A stretch of 64,000 nucleotides of DNA from Gemmatimonadota bacterium (GTDB lineage: Bacteria > Gemmatimonadota > Gemmatimonadetes > Gemmatimonadales > Gemmatimonadaceae): contig JAJTHG010000015.1 of assembly GCA_021298835.1 (NCBI GenBank), positions 33,518-97,517 of the forward strand, written 5' to 3'. A program made the position numbers and the translations under genes. A model generated the notes under the pieces. It was not told where the DNA came from. It did not search any database and worked only from the letters and a program-made list of their open reading frames with translations. Positions 51,582 through 60,348 of this stretch are shown here, in pieces (the stretch's first letter is position 1; each line of letters opens with the position of its first letter).

Positions 51582-51609
51582 ATCCTAGGGGTCGGGCCCA
51601 CCGGGTCAA
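51582..51609 (-). promoter_or_regulatory. Promoter of the short plug protein, near-leaderless
   Basis: On the minus strand TTGACC (51609-51604) and TAGGAT (51587-51582) with a 16-base spacer. The -10 ends seven bases before ATG 51574, so the transcript would start at about the first codon. Confidence 0.6.
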
Positions 51610-51640
51610 CGGTTTGCGCGCGTGGCGTGAGGGCAACGCA

Positions 51641-51674
51641 GACGGGGTCGGATCCGTGCGGATCCGACCCCGTC
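51641..51674. terminator. 16-bp perfect hairpin after SusD
   Basis: GACGGGGTCGGATCCG (51641-51656) pairs perfectly with 51659-51674 with only TG between. It lies 51 bases past the SusD stop (51726) on the minus strand and upstream of the short plug gene promoter. No T-tract follows. It should end the SusC-SusD transcript. Confidence 0.75.
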
Positions 51675-51725
51675 CGATGCAGCCCGCGACCAGCTGAGCG
51701 GCCGCGACTACGCCCTCGTCTCCGG

Positions 51726-52997
51726 CTATTGGAACGCCGGATTCGTGCTGGTCTCGGCAAACGGCACCGGGTAGCACGTGTTGTTGCCGACCGGGGCGAA
51801 GCCCGGCTTGAAGTACGTCGAGCCCGGCACCGGCACGCCCGCAACGCCGGCGGGCACGCGTCGCATGTCGGCGAGGCGCTTGTTCTCCATCCAGAAGTCG
51901 AAGCCCTTCTGAGTGAAGAACTCGGTGAGAACCTGGGCTGGCATCGTGCCGGTGAAGGCCGGCAGGCCCGCCGCGGTGCGACGGGCCGCGATCAGCGCAA
52001 GCTTCGCGGCATCGTTACCGACTTCGGCGCGGATGTAGTCCGCCTCGAGCCGCGAGGCCAGGCGCATCGCCGTGGCGTAGGTGGGGTACTTGAGCTGCAC
52101 CCAGAACGTGCCCGACAGCGGATCCTGCGCCGCCAGCACGGGCGTGAACGTCGCGCCGTTCTGAAATGGCACGCGCGGGTCCGCCGGCGTGGAGCGGAAG
52201 AAATCGCCGACGGAAATCGACCCGCGATCGCGCGTGAAGATCCACATCTGGTTCGAGAGCCGGTTTCGGTTGGCCAGGTCGTCGATGAAGTTGAGGTTGA
52301 AGACGAAACCGGCGGGGACCGAATCCGCCGACGTCCCGGCCGCCGCCGCGTCGCCCCGCTGGAGCTGCGCCCGAGCCAAGCCGACGAACGCCGCGTTCTT
52401 GTACGACGTGCCGGTCGCCGAGCCGTTGGCGCGGCCGACGCTGATCGCCACGTTGAAGGCCGAGATCGCCGAGTCGAGCATGGCGTTCGTGTTCATGCGC
52501 GGGCCGGTCCGACCCGGTCCCGGCGAGAAGGTGCCTTCGCAGAACTGCTCGGCCATGCTCAGGAACCCGAAGGCGTTGAAGAGGGCAGCCTGCGCCAGAC
52601 TCAGGTTCGTCGTCGGGCTGGGGAGGTTCAGCCCCATCACGAAGCGTGAAGTCGAGATCGCGCGCTGCAGCGGCACCCAAACGTCGCCGTTGAGCGAGCC
52701 GTTGACGTTGACGACATCGCGGCGCCCAAACTCATTGCGCGTCGGGAACGTCTCGGCGACGATCGCCTCGCCGGTGAACCACGCCGAGTACATCGTGCCG
52801 AGGCCATGGTACACGACGTAGTTCTGCTGGGCGGAGGCGGCCAGCACCGCCGCGTCCGCCGTCGGGTCGATGGCATCCGCGTCGATGACGGTCGGATTCG
52901 GGGTGGTCAGGAAGTCATTGCAGCCCGCGGTCGCCGCGAGGAGGGCGACGGCGCCATAGCGGCGGACACGGGCGGCCATGTTTGTCATGATCAGCAT
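51726..52997 (-). CDS. SusD/RagB family outer membrane lipoprotein
   Basis: 423 residues. The lipobox ATAGCNDFL near residue 25 anchors it to the outer membrane. The mature protein begins LTTPNPTVIDADAI, and helices with TPR-like spacing follow (SLAQAALFNAFGFLSMAEQF, and NTNAMLDSAISAFNVAISVG). Its C-terminal segment includes FFTQKGFDFWMENKRLADMR, the W-x-E-x-x-R-L-x-D-x-R pattern typical of SusD. It should bind an oligosaccharide or other polymer fragment and hand it to the SusC channel. It follows SusC by 11 bases. No glycoside hydrolase is in the window to indicate the substrate. Confidence 0.88.
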   Translation of the reverse strand: MLIMTNMAARVRRYGAVALLAATAGCNDFLTTPNPTVIDADAIDPTADAAVLAASAQQNYVVYHGLGTMYSAWFTGEAIVAETFPTRNEFGRRDVVNVNGSLNGDVWVPLQRAISTSRFVMGLNLPSPTTNLSLAQAALFNAFGFLSMAEQFCEGTFSPGPGRTGPRMNTNAMLDSAISAFNVAISVGRANGSATGTSYKNAAFVGLARAQLQRGDAAAAGTSADSVPAGFVFNLNFIDDLANRNRLSNQMWIFTRDRGSISVGDFFRSTPADPRVPFQNGATFTPVLAAQDPLSGTFWVQLKYPTYATAMRLASRLEADYIRAEVGNDAAKLALIAARRTAAGLPAFTGTMPAQVLTEFFTQKGFDFWMENKRLADMRRVPAGVAGVPVPGSTYFKPGFAPVGNNTCYPVPFAETSTNPAFQ

Positions 52998-53008
52998 GGG
53001 TTGGCCGC

Positions 53009-56000
53009 TCAGTAGGTGAGGTTGACGCGGACGGTGAATCGCCGCGGATTCGGGACCGTCAGGAAGTCGGCGCGATCGAACTGGCTGGTAATCGCGGTCA
53101 GCACTTCCGGGTCGGGACCTTCATAGGCCGTCCAGAGAATGAGGTTGGTGCCGGCAATCGTAATGGCGCCGCCCTGCGCCTTGAAGCGGTTCGCCCACGA
53201 CGTCGGCAGGTTCGCCGTAAGTGCGAGCTCGCGGAAGCGGACGAAGTCGGCGTTCTGGATGTACGCCTCGCGCACCTCGTTGACGGTCGTTGATACGCCA
53301 CTGAGCTGCACGAAGGCCGGCTGGCCCGTCGTCGGATTGCCATAGCGGCGGAGCCGCTCGCGCCGCGACAGCAGCAGCGTGTCGAGGCGGCGATCCGAGC
53401 GAACGAGCTGCGTCTCACGGAAGAAGTCCGTGAGGTTGTAGATGCCGAACCCGCGCTTCGTGTCGATCGAGCCCGTCACCGTGAAGTACTTCCCGAACTT
53501 GACGCTGCTCCACAGGGCGGCTTCGAAATCGGGCAGCGGCTTGTTCACCGAGCGGAACGCAGTGTCAACCTGCACGACGCCCGTCTGCTCGTTGATGTTC
53601 AGGATGGGCTTGGTCACCATCGCGCCAGCCGGAAGACCAACCTCGACGCGGCCGACATTGCCGACGAAGAACGGCGAGACCCGGCCAAGGGCCTCCACTT
53701 CGTTCTCGAGGGTGTTCATGGTGTAACGAAGGTCCCAGCTGAAGTTCTTCGAGCGCACCATCTGCGCATTCACCGCGAACTCGAGGCCCCGGTTGCGCAG
53801 CCGGCCGATGTTCGCGAACGGGAACGACGCGAAACCGAGCGACGGCGGCAGCGGCTGCTGCAGCAGGAGGTCGCGGGAGACCTTGTCGAACCAGGTGAGC
53901 TCGAAGTTCACGCGGTCGCGGAACATGCCCCAATCGACGCCGAACTCGAGCTCTTCACCGCGCTCGGCGCGGAGGGAGTCGTTGCCCGGGTTGTTCGGGA
54001 CGACGCCCGACGACGATGCGGCGCCGGCGACGAACGGCGCGGCCGAGAACGTCGTCAGCGATGCCCCTGGCGTCGGGGCGCGTCCCGTCTGGCCCCATGC
54101 CCCGCGAAGGCGCATGTTGCTCACGAGCGGAAGCTTGAACCACGACTCTTCCGAAATGACATAGGACGCCCCGACCTTCGGCAGGAAGAAGGCCTGCGCC
54201 TCGCCGCCGAACGTCGAGAACTGGTCGACCCGCGCGGCCCCCTGGACGAAGATGCGGTTCTTCCAGCCAAGCTGCAGTTGTCCGAGGTAGCCCAGCTGCG
54301 TCGCCTCGGAATAGCCCTGACCGCCCGATGAACTGGCGGCGGAGCCAACCGTGTTGTTGCTGTTGACGACAAAGCCCTGACCTGACGCCGACAGCGTCTC
54401 GGTGCGAGTGGAGATCGTCTGCAGGCCGAAGGACAGGTTCGCCTCGAGGTCCTCACGGCCGAAGAACGTGCGCCGCATGTTGCCGAGGTAGTCGAAGGTG
54501 TAGCGCTCGTACCCGATGCGCGTCTGGTCGTTCGAGCCGCCGTTCAGGGCAGCCGCATAGGCGCCCACGGCATTGCGCGGGAAGAAACGCGTGACCTCGT
54601 CGCGGAGCAAGTCGCCACCGAGAGTCACCTTGTTGGTGAACCAGGTCGTCGGGTTGTACTGCACCGTGAGTCCGTACAGCGAGCGGTTGGTGAGCTGCGT
54701 GTTCTCGATCGCGCTGATCGCATTGTTCTGGCGAGCGAAGCCGAACCAGCCGTCGTTCGACGGCACGCCGGCATCGCTGCGCGACAGCGGCGAGCCCAGC
54801 AGGCCGCCGCCCAGCCAACCGTAGATGTTGTTGTCGTTGTCCGGCAAGCGGGCGAAGGAGCGCGTGTAGTTGACGTTTGCGTCGATCGACCACTCCGGTG
54901 CCGGCGTGAAGTTGAAGTTCACGCGGCCGTTGTAGCGGTTGAACTCGTTCTGCGGCAGCGTGCCGGTGTTGCCGTCATAGCCGCCCGAGAGAAAATAGCT
55001 GTAGTTGTTGCCGCCCCCGCGCCCGCTCCAATTCAGGATGCGGTTGAGGCCGGTCTGGAACGCCCCGGTGCGAACGAGTGGGTTGTCCCGAACCAGCGTG
55101 TTGAGCGGCTGGTTGCGGCAAAGCGGATTGGTGGAGGTTGCCGCGACCAGCGCCGCCGTGTTGCAGAGCCCGAAGTTGTCGGGCGGCGTCCAGTTCTGGT
55201 CGACGTTCGTGTACTCGTAGCGTAACGTCTGCCGGAACCCCTGCTGCCCCATCTTGCCCTTCTTTGTGATGATCTGGATCACGCCCACCGACGCGTCGGC
55301 GCCGTAGAGGGTCGCCGCCGCCGGTCCCTTCACGACCTCGATCGACTCGATGTCGTCGGGATTGATCAGGTTGAGCCGGTCGAGCGATTGGCCGCCGACA
55401 CCCGGGCCGGTGAAGGTCTCATTGACGCGTACACCGTCGATGAAGACCAGCGGCGTGTTCGACAGCGAGATCGACGAGGCCCCGCGGATGCGGATCTGGT
55501 TTGCCGTACCGGCCGTGCCCGAAGACCGGTTGATGGCGACGCCCGGCGTGCGGGCCGTGAGCATTTCGCCGACGGTCGTGATGTTGGCCTGCTCCGCCAC
55601 CTGCGCGGCACTGATCGACGAAACCGTGGCGGCCTGCGCGCGGCGCTCCTGGTTGCCCGCGGTGCCGGTTACCACGACCTGCGCAAGGTTCAGCTGCTGC
55701 TCCCGGAGCTCTTGGTCGAGCGTCGTGGTCTGGCCGCCCTGGATGGTGATGCGAAGGCGCTCGGCCTTGTAGCCGATGCGCGAGAACGCGAGGGTGGCCT
55801 GGCCAGCCGGGATGCTCGTGATGCGATACTCACCTCGGGCGTTGGTCACGCCAACGAGGCCTGTTCCGGCCACCTGGACGCGCACGTCCGAGATGGGCTG
55901 CTTCGTGCCGGCGTCAGTCACCCGCCCGGCGGCTGTACCCTGCGTGCCTTGCGCCGTCAGCAAGCTGGCGGCACCGATCATCACAAGAGCACTCGCGGCC

Positions 56001-56026
56001 AACTGTCGAACAAACCAGTGGTTCAT
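53009..56026 (-). CDS. SusC/RagA family TonB-dependent receptor
   Basis: 1005 residues from ATG 56026; GGAGGAGG five bases upstream fixes the start (an upstream ATG is a poor alternative). A signal peptide ending TAQG is followed by a carboxypeptidase-regulatory-like domain (AAGRVTDAGTKQPISDVRVQ and ARGEYRITSIPAGQATLAF). The plug contains ITTVGEMLTARTPGVAINRS, GASSISLSNTPLVFIDGVRV and LNLINPDDIESIEVVKGPAA (the SusC plug motif), then GADASVGVIQIITKKG. A full-length beta-barrel region follows to the C-terminus, which ends RFTVRVNLTY. It imports a TonB-energised ligand with the adjacent SusD. Proteins needed for energising (TonB, ExbBD) are not in the window. Confidence 0.93.
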   Translation of the reverse strand: MNHWFVRQLAASALVMIGAASLLTAQGTQGTAAGRVTDAGTKQPISDVRVQVAGTGLVGVTNARGEYRITSIPAGQATLAFSRIGYKAERLRITIQGGQTTTLDQELREQQLNLAQVVVTGTAGNQERRAQAATVSSISAAQVAEQANITTVGEMLTARTPGVAINRSSGTAGTANQIRIRGASSISLSNTPLVFIDGVRVNETFTGPGVGGQSLDRLNLINPDDIESIEVVKGPAAATLYGADASVGVIQIITKKGKMGQQGFRQTLRYEYTNVDQNWTPPDNFGLCNTAALVAATSTNPLCRNQPLNTLVRDNPLVRTGAFQTGLNRILNWSGRGGGNNYSYFLSGGYDGNTGTLPQNEFNRYNGRVNFNFTPAPEWSIDANVNYTRSFARLPDNDNNIYGWLGGGLLGSPLSRSDAGVPSNDGWFGFARQNNAISAIENTQLTNRSLYGLTVQYNPTTWFTNKVTLGGDLLRDEVTRFFPRNAVGAYAAALNGGSNDQTRIGYERYTFDYLGNMRRTFFGREDLEANLSFGLQTISTRTETLSASGQGFVVNSNNTVGSAASSSGGQGYSEATQLGYLGQLQLGWKNRIFVQGAARVDQFSTFGGEAQAFFLPKVGASYVISEESWFKLPLVSNMRLRGAWGQTGRAPTPGASLTTFSAAPFVAGAASSSGVVPNNPGNDSLRAERGEELEFGVDWGMFRDRVNFELTWFDKVSRDLLLQQPLPPSLGFASFPFANIGRLRNRGLEFAVNAQMVRSKNFSWDLRYTMNTLENEVEALGRVSPFFVGNVGRVEVGLPAGAMVTKPILNINEQTGVVQVDTAFRSVNKPLPDFEAALWSSVKFGKYFTVTGSIDTKRGFGIYNLTDFFRETQLVRSDRRLDTLLLSRRERLRRYGNPTTGQPAFVQLSGVSTTVNEVREAYIQNADFVRFRELALTANLPTSWANRFKAQGGAITIAGTNLILWTAYEGPDPEVLTAITSQFDRADFLTVPNPRRFTVRVNLTY

Positions 56027-56683
56027 GCTGCCTCCTCCAAAGAAGGGAGGGGTGAACGCGACCGACGCGCATCCGACCACGAAAGCAGGTGGAGTTGCGT
56101 CGGGTGCCCCCGAGAGTGAGGGCGAGTCGGGAGACTAGCACCTGTGTCGCCGGCGCAACCCTACCCGGTCGAGTAGGTGGCGAGCGGGCCTTACCTCGAT
56201 AGCCCCCGAGTGTCGGCCGGACTCAAGACCTCGGCAGCGGATCCGCCCGGTGCGATGCCCCCGGCAAATGCGCATGCACCTCCCGCGAAAGCCCAACGCG
56301 GGTGGCCGATCACGGCATGCCCTTCACCTGGTACTTCCTGGGGCTGCCGAATGGCGACCTCCCGTTCGTCGGCCGTGCCGAATCGGCGGTAGCCCTCCGT
56401 TTCGCCTCTCGCCGACCCTTGCCTCCGCTGCAACGCCCGTGCTCTTCCTCGTCGCCGCTCGCGTGGCAGAGGTGAAGAACGCCGGAACGTCATCGTGCGC
56501 GAGTCGGCCTCGTCCGCACACCTGGGCGGCAGTGTTCGATCGGTGCGGACGCTTGACGGCCGTTCGGCCACGACGCGGATGGCGGGTGCTGTGTGGTCAC
56601 GAAGACCTCCTTCGGACGTGCTGCCAGGCTCACCACCGGCGCCGGCACTCGGGCGCCGGTGCGACGGCGGCCATCAGGTGCAC
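56027..56683. other. 657-bp gap with no convincing gene
   Basis: This lies between the SusC start and the GPI stop, both on the minus strand. It should hold the SusC promoter; a TAGTCT hexamer (56137-56132) with GCGCAA-complement upstream is a weak candidate. A 52-codon plus-strand frame (56317-56475) begins MPFTWYFLGLPNGDLPFVGR, which looks more protein-like than its surroundings and may be a relic, but has no ribosome binding site. A terminator for the GPI operon is at 56634-56661. Confidence 0.4.
56634..56661. terminator. 10-bp hairpin downstream of GPI
   Basis: CACCGGCGCC (56634-56643) and GGCGCCGGTG (56652-56661) pair perfectly around eight bases, 22 bases past the minus-strand GPI stop at 56684. 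Probably terminates the sugar-metabolism operon. Confidence 0.6.
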
Positions 56684-58069
56684 TCAGGCGACGCCACGGC
56701 GCCGTGCTTCCACCCCCTCGAACTCCGCCCGCTCCGCGTCCATCCCCGCGCGCCCGAGCAGTGCCCCGGTGTACCGCTTCCCCAGCTCCACGCCCGGCTG
56801 GTCCAGCGGATTCACGTCGTAGAGCGCGGCCGCGTAGATCGTGGCGCACTGCAACCACATGAACAGCCCGCCCACGTGCCAGGCATCCACCGTCTCGACG
56901 TGCATCGTGGCGCTCGGCCGGCCGCGCGCGGCGAGCGCCGCCGCGGTCGCGCGCCGCTCGGCGTCCACGAGCGCGTGGAGCGAATGGCCGGCCAGGTAGG
57001 CCGCCTCGGCCACGTCCGGGTGTCCCGGCGGGATCACCACCTCGGCCGCCGGCTGCCCCACGGCGAGGAACGTGACCGTCTTGTCCACCGGGCCCTCCAT
57101 GAACAGCTGCACCTGTGCGTGCTGGTCGGTGGGTCCCACGGCCGGAATCGGCGTCGGACCGATGCCGCGCCCGTCCGGCCCCACCTTGCCCAGCGACTCC
57201 GCCCACAGTTGCACGAACCATGGCGACAGGTCGCGCAGCGCGTCGGCGTAGGGCATGAGCACGTGAATCCCCTGCCCCTGCCGCACGTGCGCCAGCCACT
57301 GGAGCATCGCCCAGGTGAGCGCGGGATTCCGCGCGTGGTCGTCCAGGCGGCAGCGGGCGACCATGTCGCCGGCACCGGCCAGCAGTTGCGCGACATCCAC
57401 GCCCATCAGCGCCGCGCCGACGGTACCCACGGGGGTGAGCACCGAGAAGCGCCCCCCGACGTCGCTCGGCACGTCGAGGGCGCGGATGCCGTCGCGCGTC
57501 GCGATCGCGCGCAGCGGACCGGCGGCCGGGTCGGTGACGAACCACAGGTGGTCGCGCGCCGACTCGCCGTGTACGTGCTGCAGCCGGTCGCACACGACGA
57601 GGTACTGCGCCATCGTCTCGGCGGTACCGCCGCTCTTGGACACCACCAGGAACAGCGTGCGGCGCAGGTCCACCAGGTCCAGCAGCGCCGTCACCGGGCC
57701 CGGGTCGGGGGTGTCGAGCACGTGCAGGCGCGGCCAGCCGTCGCGGCGGTCGGCCGAGAGGAGGTTCCAGCCCCACGGGCGCAGTGACGATCGGAGGGCG
57801 ATCGCGCCGAGGGACGAGCCGCCGATGCCGAGGACGACGACGTCGTCGAAGCGCCCCCGCGCCGAGGCGGCGGCCTCCTGCACCTGGCGCAGGCGCGCGG
57901 TGTCGGCGGGGATCTTCACGAAGCCGAGCGCGCCGCTCGCGACGCGCCCCTCGAAGGCGGCCCGCGCCCTCGCGGCGAGCGCAGGGGCCCCGGCCCAGTC
58001 GGCGTCGGACACGCCACCCGCGACGCCGTTCGCCGCGAGCATGAAGGAGCAGTCGAGCGACAGCGTCAT
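56684..58069 (-). CDS. pgi: Glucose-6-phosphate isomerase
   Basis: 461 residues from ATG 58069. VVVLGIGGSSLGAIALRSSL is the first sugar-isomerase (SIS) motif, LFLVVSKSGGTAETMAQYLV is the phosphate-binding SIS signature, and GGRFSVLTPVG follows the isomerase pattern. PTDQHAQVQLFMEGPVDKT and QPGVELGKRYTGALLGR near the C-terminus match the PGI signature region. It interconverts glucose-6-phosphate and fructose-6-phosphate. At about 460 residues it resembles the PGI half of bifunctional transaldolase/PGI proteins, and the transaldolase gene lies two genes upstream. It follows the MBL gene by 16 bases. Confidence 0.92.
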   Translation of the reverse strand: MTLSLDCSFMLAANGVAGGVSDADWAGAPALAARARAAFEGRVASGALGFVKIPADTARLRQVQEAAASARGRFDDVVVLGIGGSSLGAIALRSSLRPWGWNLLSADRRDGWPRLHVLDTPDPGPVTALLDLVDLRRTLFLVVSKSGGTAETMAQYLVVCDRLQHVHGESARDHLWFVTDPAAGPLRAIATRDGIRALDVPSDVGGRFSVLTPVGTVGAALMGVDVAQLLAGAGDMVARCRLDDHARNPALTWAMLQWLAHVRQGQGIHVLMPYADALRDLSPWFVQLWAESLGKVGPDGRGIGPTPIPAVGPTDQHAQVQLFMEGPVDKTVTFLAVGQPAAEVVIPPGHPDVAEAAYLAGHSLHALVDAERRATAAALAARGRPSATMHVETVDAWHVGGLFMWLQCATIYAAALYDVNPLDQPGVELGKRYTGALLGRAGMDAERAEFEGVEARRRGVA

Positions 58070-58085
58070 GATCGTCTCGTCGGGG

Positions 58086-58865
58086 TCAGTCCACGCGCAC
58101 GACGAGCCCGTCGAAGGCCGGCGCGATGCCGCGCGGCAACTCCGCTTCGAGGTCGGCGTGCGCGTTGTCGTGCGTGAGGTGGGTGAGGTACGTCCGCTCG
58201 GCACCGACCTGCTGGGCCACGCGGACCGCGTCGGGGATGCTCAGGTGCGTCGGGTGCTCGGTGCGGAAGAGCGCGTTGAGGACCAGGACGCGCACGCCCT
58301 GCAGGGCGGCGATGGCGTCGTCGGGGACGCGCTTGGCGTCGGTGACGTAGCCCACCGCGCCGATGCGATACGCGAAGCACGTCATGTGCCCGTGCGGCAC
58401 CGGGATCGGCACCACGTCCACGTCGCCGATCGTCACCGGCGTCCACGGCTCGACCGGCCGGGCCTGCCCCTCGGGCTTGGCGGTACCGGGCAGCGCCCGG
58501 ATCCGGTCGTCGAGGATGTACGCGAACCGCTCCGCCATGAGCGCGAGCGTCTCCGCGGGCCCGTACATCGGCAGCGGCGCATTGCGGCGGATGGTGATCG
58601 CCCGCAGGTCGTCCACGCCGTGGAGGTGGTCGGCGTGCGCGTGCGTGTACAGCACCGCGTCCACGCGGTCGATGTCGGCGTTCACCAGCTGCAGCCGCAG
58701 CTCGGGGGGCGTGTCAATGAGCAGTCGCGTGCCGCCGTCGGTCTCGACGACGGCGCCGACGCGGGTGCGCCGGTCGCGCGGGTCGGGGGAGCGGCAGACC
58801 TGGCAATGGCAGCCGATCTGCGGCACCCCGTAGCTCGTGCCCGTCCCGAGGAAGGTGAGCTTCAC
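58086..58865 (-). CDS. MBL-fold metal-dependent hydrolase (PhnP-like)
   Basis: 259 residues. The dinuclear metal motif THAHADHLHGVDDL is intact, and LLIDTPPELR and PIPVPHGHMTCFAYRI supply further ligands. GCHCQVCRS near the N-terminus is the cysteine/histidine cluster of PhnP-type phosphodiesterases, and FLGTGTSYGVPQIG is the family start. It is probably a phosphodiesterase or related hydrolase of small molecules; the substrate is not known. It lies seven bases downstream of pyruvate kinase, an arrangement that fits a shared operon with glycolytic enzymes. Confidence 0.85.
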   Translation of the reverse strand: MKLTFLGTGTSYGVPQIGCHCQVCRSPDPRDRRTRVGAVVETDGGTRLLIDTPPELRLQLVNADIDRVDAVLYTHAHADHLHGVDDLRAITIRRNAPLPMYGPAETLALMAERFAYILDDRIRALPGTAKPEGQARPVEPWTPVTIGDVDVVPIPVPHGHMTCFAYRIGAVGYVTDAKRVPDDAIAALQGVRVLVLNALFRTEHPTHLSIPDAVRVAQQVGAERTYLTHLTHDNAHADLEAELPRGIAPAFDGLVVRVD

Positions 58866-58872
58866 CGCCCGC

Positions 58873-60297
58873 CTAGACCGTCTCGACCTTCATGACGTTG
58901 GTGGATCCCGGGACGTCGAACGGCACGCCGGCCGTCACGACGATGCGGTCGCCGGGGACGACGAACTCCTTCTCGAGCGCGACGCGGCGGGCCTGCGCCA
59001 CCATCTCCTCGTACGTGTTGCAGTGCGGCACGAGCGCAGGGAACACCCCCCAGACGAGGCCCAGCTGCCGCTGCGTCCGCTCCTGGTCGGTGAGCACGAG
59101 GATGGGCACCGGCGGGCGCTGCGCGGCCACCACCCGGGCGGAGAACCCGCTCTTGGTGAAGACCACGACCAGCGGCGCCTGCATCATGTGCACCGCGGTC
59201 ATCGTCGCGGCCGCAATGGTCTCCTCGGTGCTCGCGGTGCCGGCGCGGCTGCGCTGGTCGGTGCGGCGCAGGTCGGGGCGCTGGTGGGTGGCCGTGTGCT
59301 GCTCGACCTCGCGCACGATGCGCCGCATCGCCTCCTCGGCGAGCACCGGATACGCGCCGGCCGCCGTCTCGGCCGACATCATCACGGCGTCCGTGCCGTC
59401 GAGCACGGCATTGGCGACGTCGCTCGCCTCGGCGCGCGTCGGCCGCGGGTTCTCGATCATGCTCTCGAGCATCTGCGTCGCCGTGATCACCGGGCGCGAG
59501 GCCCGGTTGGCGGCGGCGATGATGCGCTTCTGCGCCAGCGGCACCTCCTCGAAGGGCAGCTCGACGCCGAGGTCGCCGCGGGCGACCATCACCGCATCGG
59601 CGACCTCGAGGATCTCGTCCATGTTCTGCAGCGCCATGCCGAGCTCGAGCTTCGCCACCACCAGCAGGTGCTGCGGGATGAGCCCCTTCAGCTCGCGAAT
59701 GTCCTGCGCGCGCCGCACGAACGAGAGCGCGAGGTAGTCGAAGTCCTGCTCGATGGCGAAGGCGACGTCCTCCCGGTCCTTCTCGGAAAGCGACGAGGCC
59801 GAGACCTCCACGCCCGGCAGGTTGATCCCCTTGTGGCTCGTGAGCATGCCCCCGTGCACGACCTCGCACCGCACGCGCGGCGGGGCCTCCTCGATGACGC
59901 GCAGCTCGAAGAGGCCGTCGTTGATCAGGATGCGCGCGCCCGGATCCACGTCGTCGGCGAGCGCCGCGTACGTCACCGGGATCTCGCCCGGCCGCTCGGC
60001 TCCTTCGGCCACGAGCGTGACCACCTGCCCCGGCACCAGCTCGACCGGCGCCGGCAGGTCGCCGATGCGGATGCGGGGACCCTGCAGGTCCCCGAGGATC
60101 GCGACGCCCTTGCCAATGGACGCGGCGATCTCGCGCACGCGCGCGACCGTCTCGCGGTGCTGGGCGTGCGTTCCGTGCGAGAAGTTGATGCGGGCGACGT
60201 TCAGGCCGCCCTGGATGAGGGTGCGGAGGACGTCCCCGCGGGCGGTGGCGGGCCCGAGCGTGCAGACGATCTTGGTGCGGCGAAGATGCTGTAGCAT
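58873..60297 (-). CDS. pyk: Pyruvate kinase
   Basis: 474 residues from ATG 60297; an upstream ATG at 60342 would add 15 residues. HLRRTKIVCTLGPAT, INFSHGTHAQH, VAILGDLQGPRIRIG and LSLSFVRRAQDIRELK follow the family. AKLELGMALQNMDEIL contains the catalytic KLE (usual KIE), VMVARGDLGVELPFEEV is the metal-binding loop, and TATQMLESMIENPRPTRAEA is intact. It makes ATP and pyruvate from phosphoenolpyruvate. It is 51 bases after the transaldolase stop and seven before the MBL gene. Confidence 0.95.
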   Translation of the reverse strand: MLQHLRRTKIVCTLGPATARGDVLRTLIQGGLNVARINFSHGTHAQHRETVARVREIAASIGKGVAILGDLQGPRIRIGDLPAPVELVPGQVVTLVAEGAERPGEIPVTYAALADDVDPGARILINDGLFELRVIEEAPPRVRCEVVHGGMLTSHKGINLPGVEVSASSLSEKDREDVAFAIEQDFDYLALSFVRRAQDIRELKGLIPQHLLVVAKLELGMALQNMDEILEVADAVMVARGDLGVELPFEEVPLAQKRIIAAANRASRPVITATQMLESMIENPRPTRAEASDVANAVLDGTDAVMMSAETAAGAYPVLAEEAMRRIVREVEQHTATHQRPDLRRTDQRSRAGTASTEETIAAATMTAVHMMQAPLVVVFTKSGFSARVVAAQRPPVPILVLTDQERTQRQLGLVWGVFPALVPHCNTYEEMVAQARRVALEKEFVVPGDRIVVTAGVPFDVPGSTNVMKVETV

Positions 60298-60348
60298 ATG
60301 GATGGCAGGGTAGCGGGCCGGCGCCGGGCACCGTTCCGCCACGGTGGG

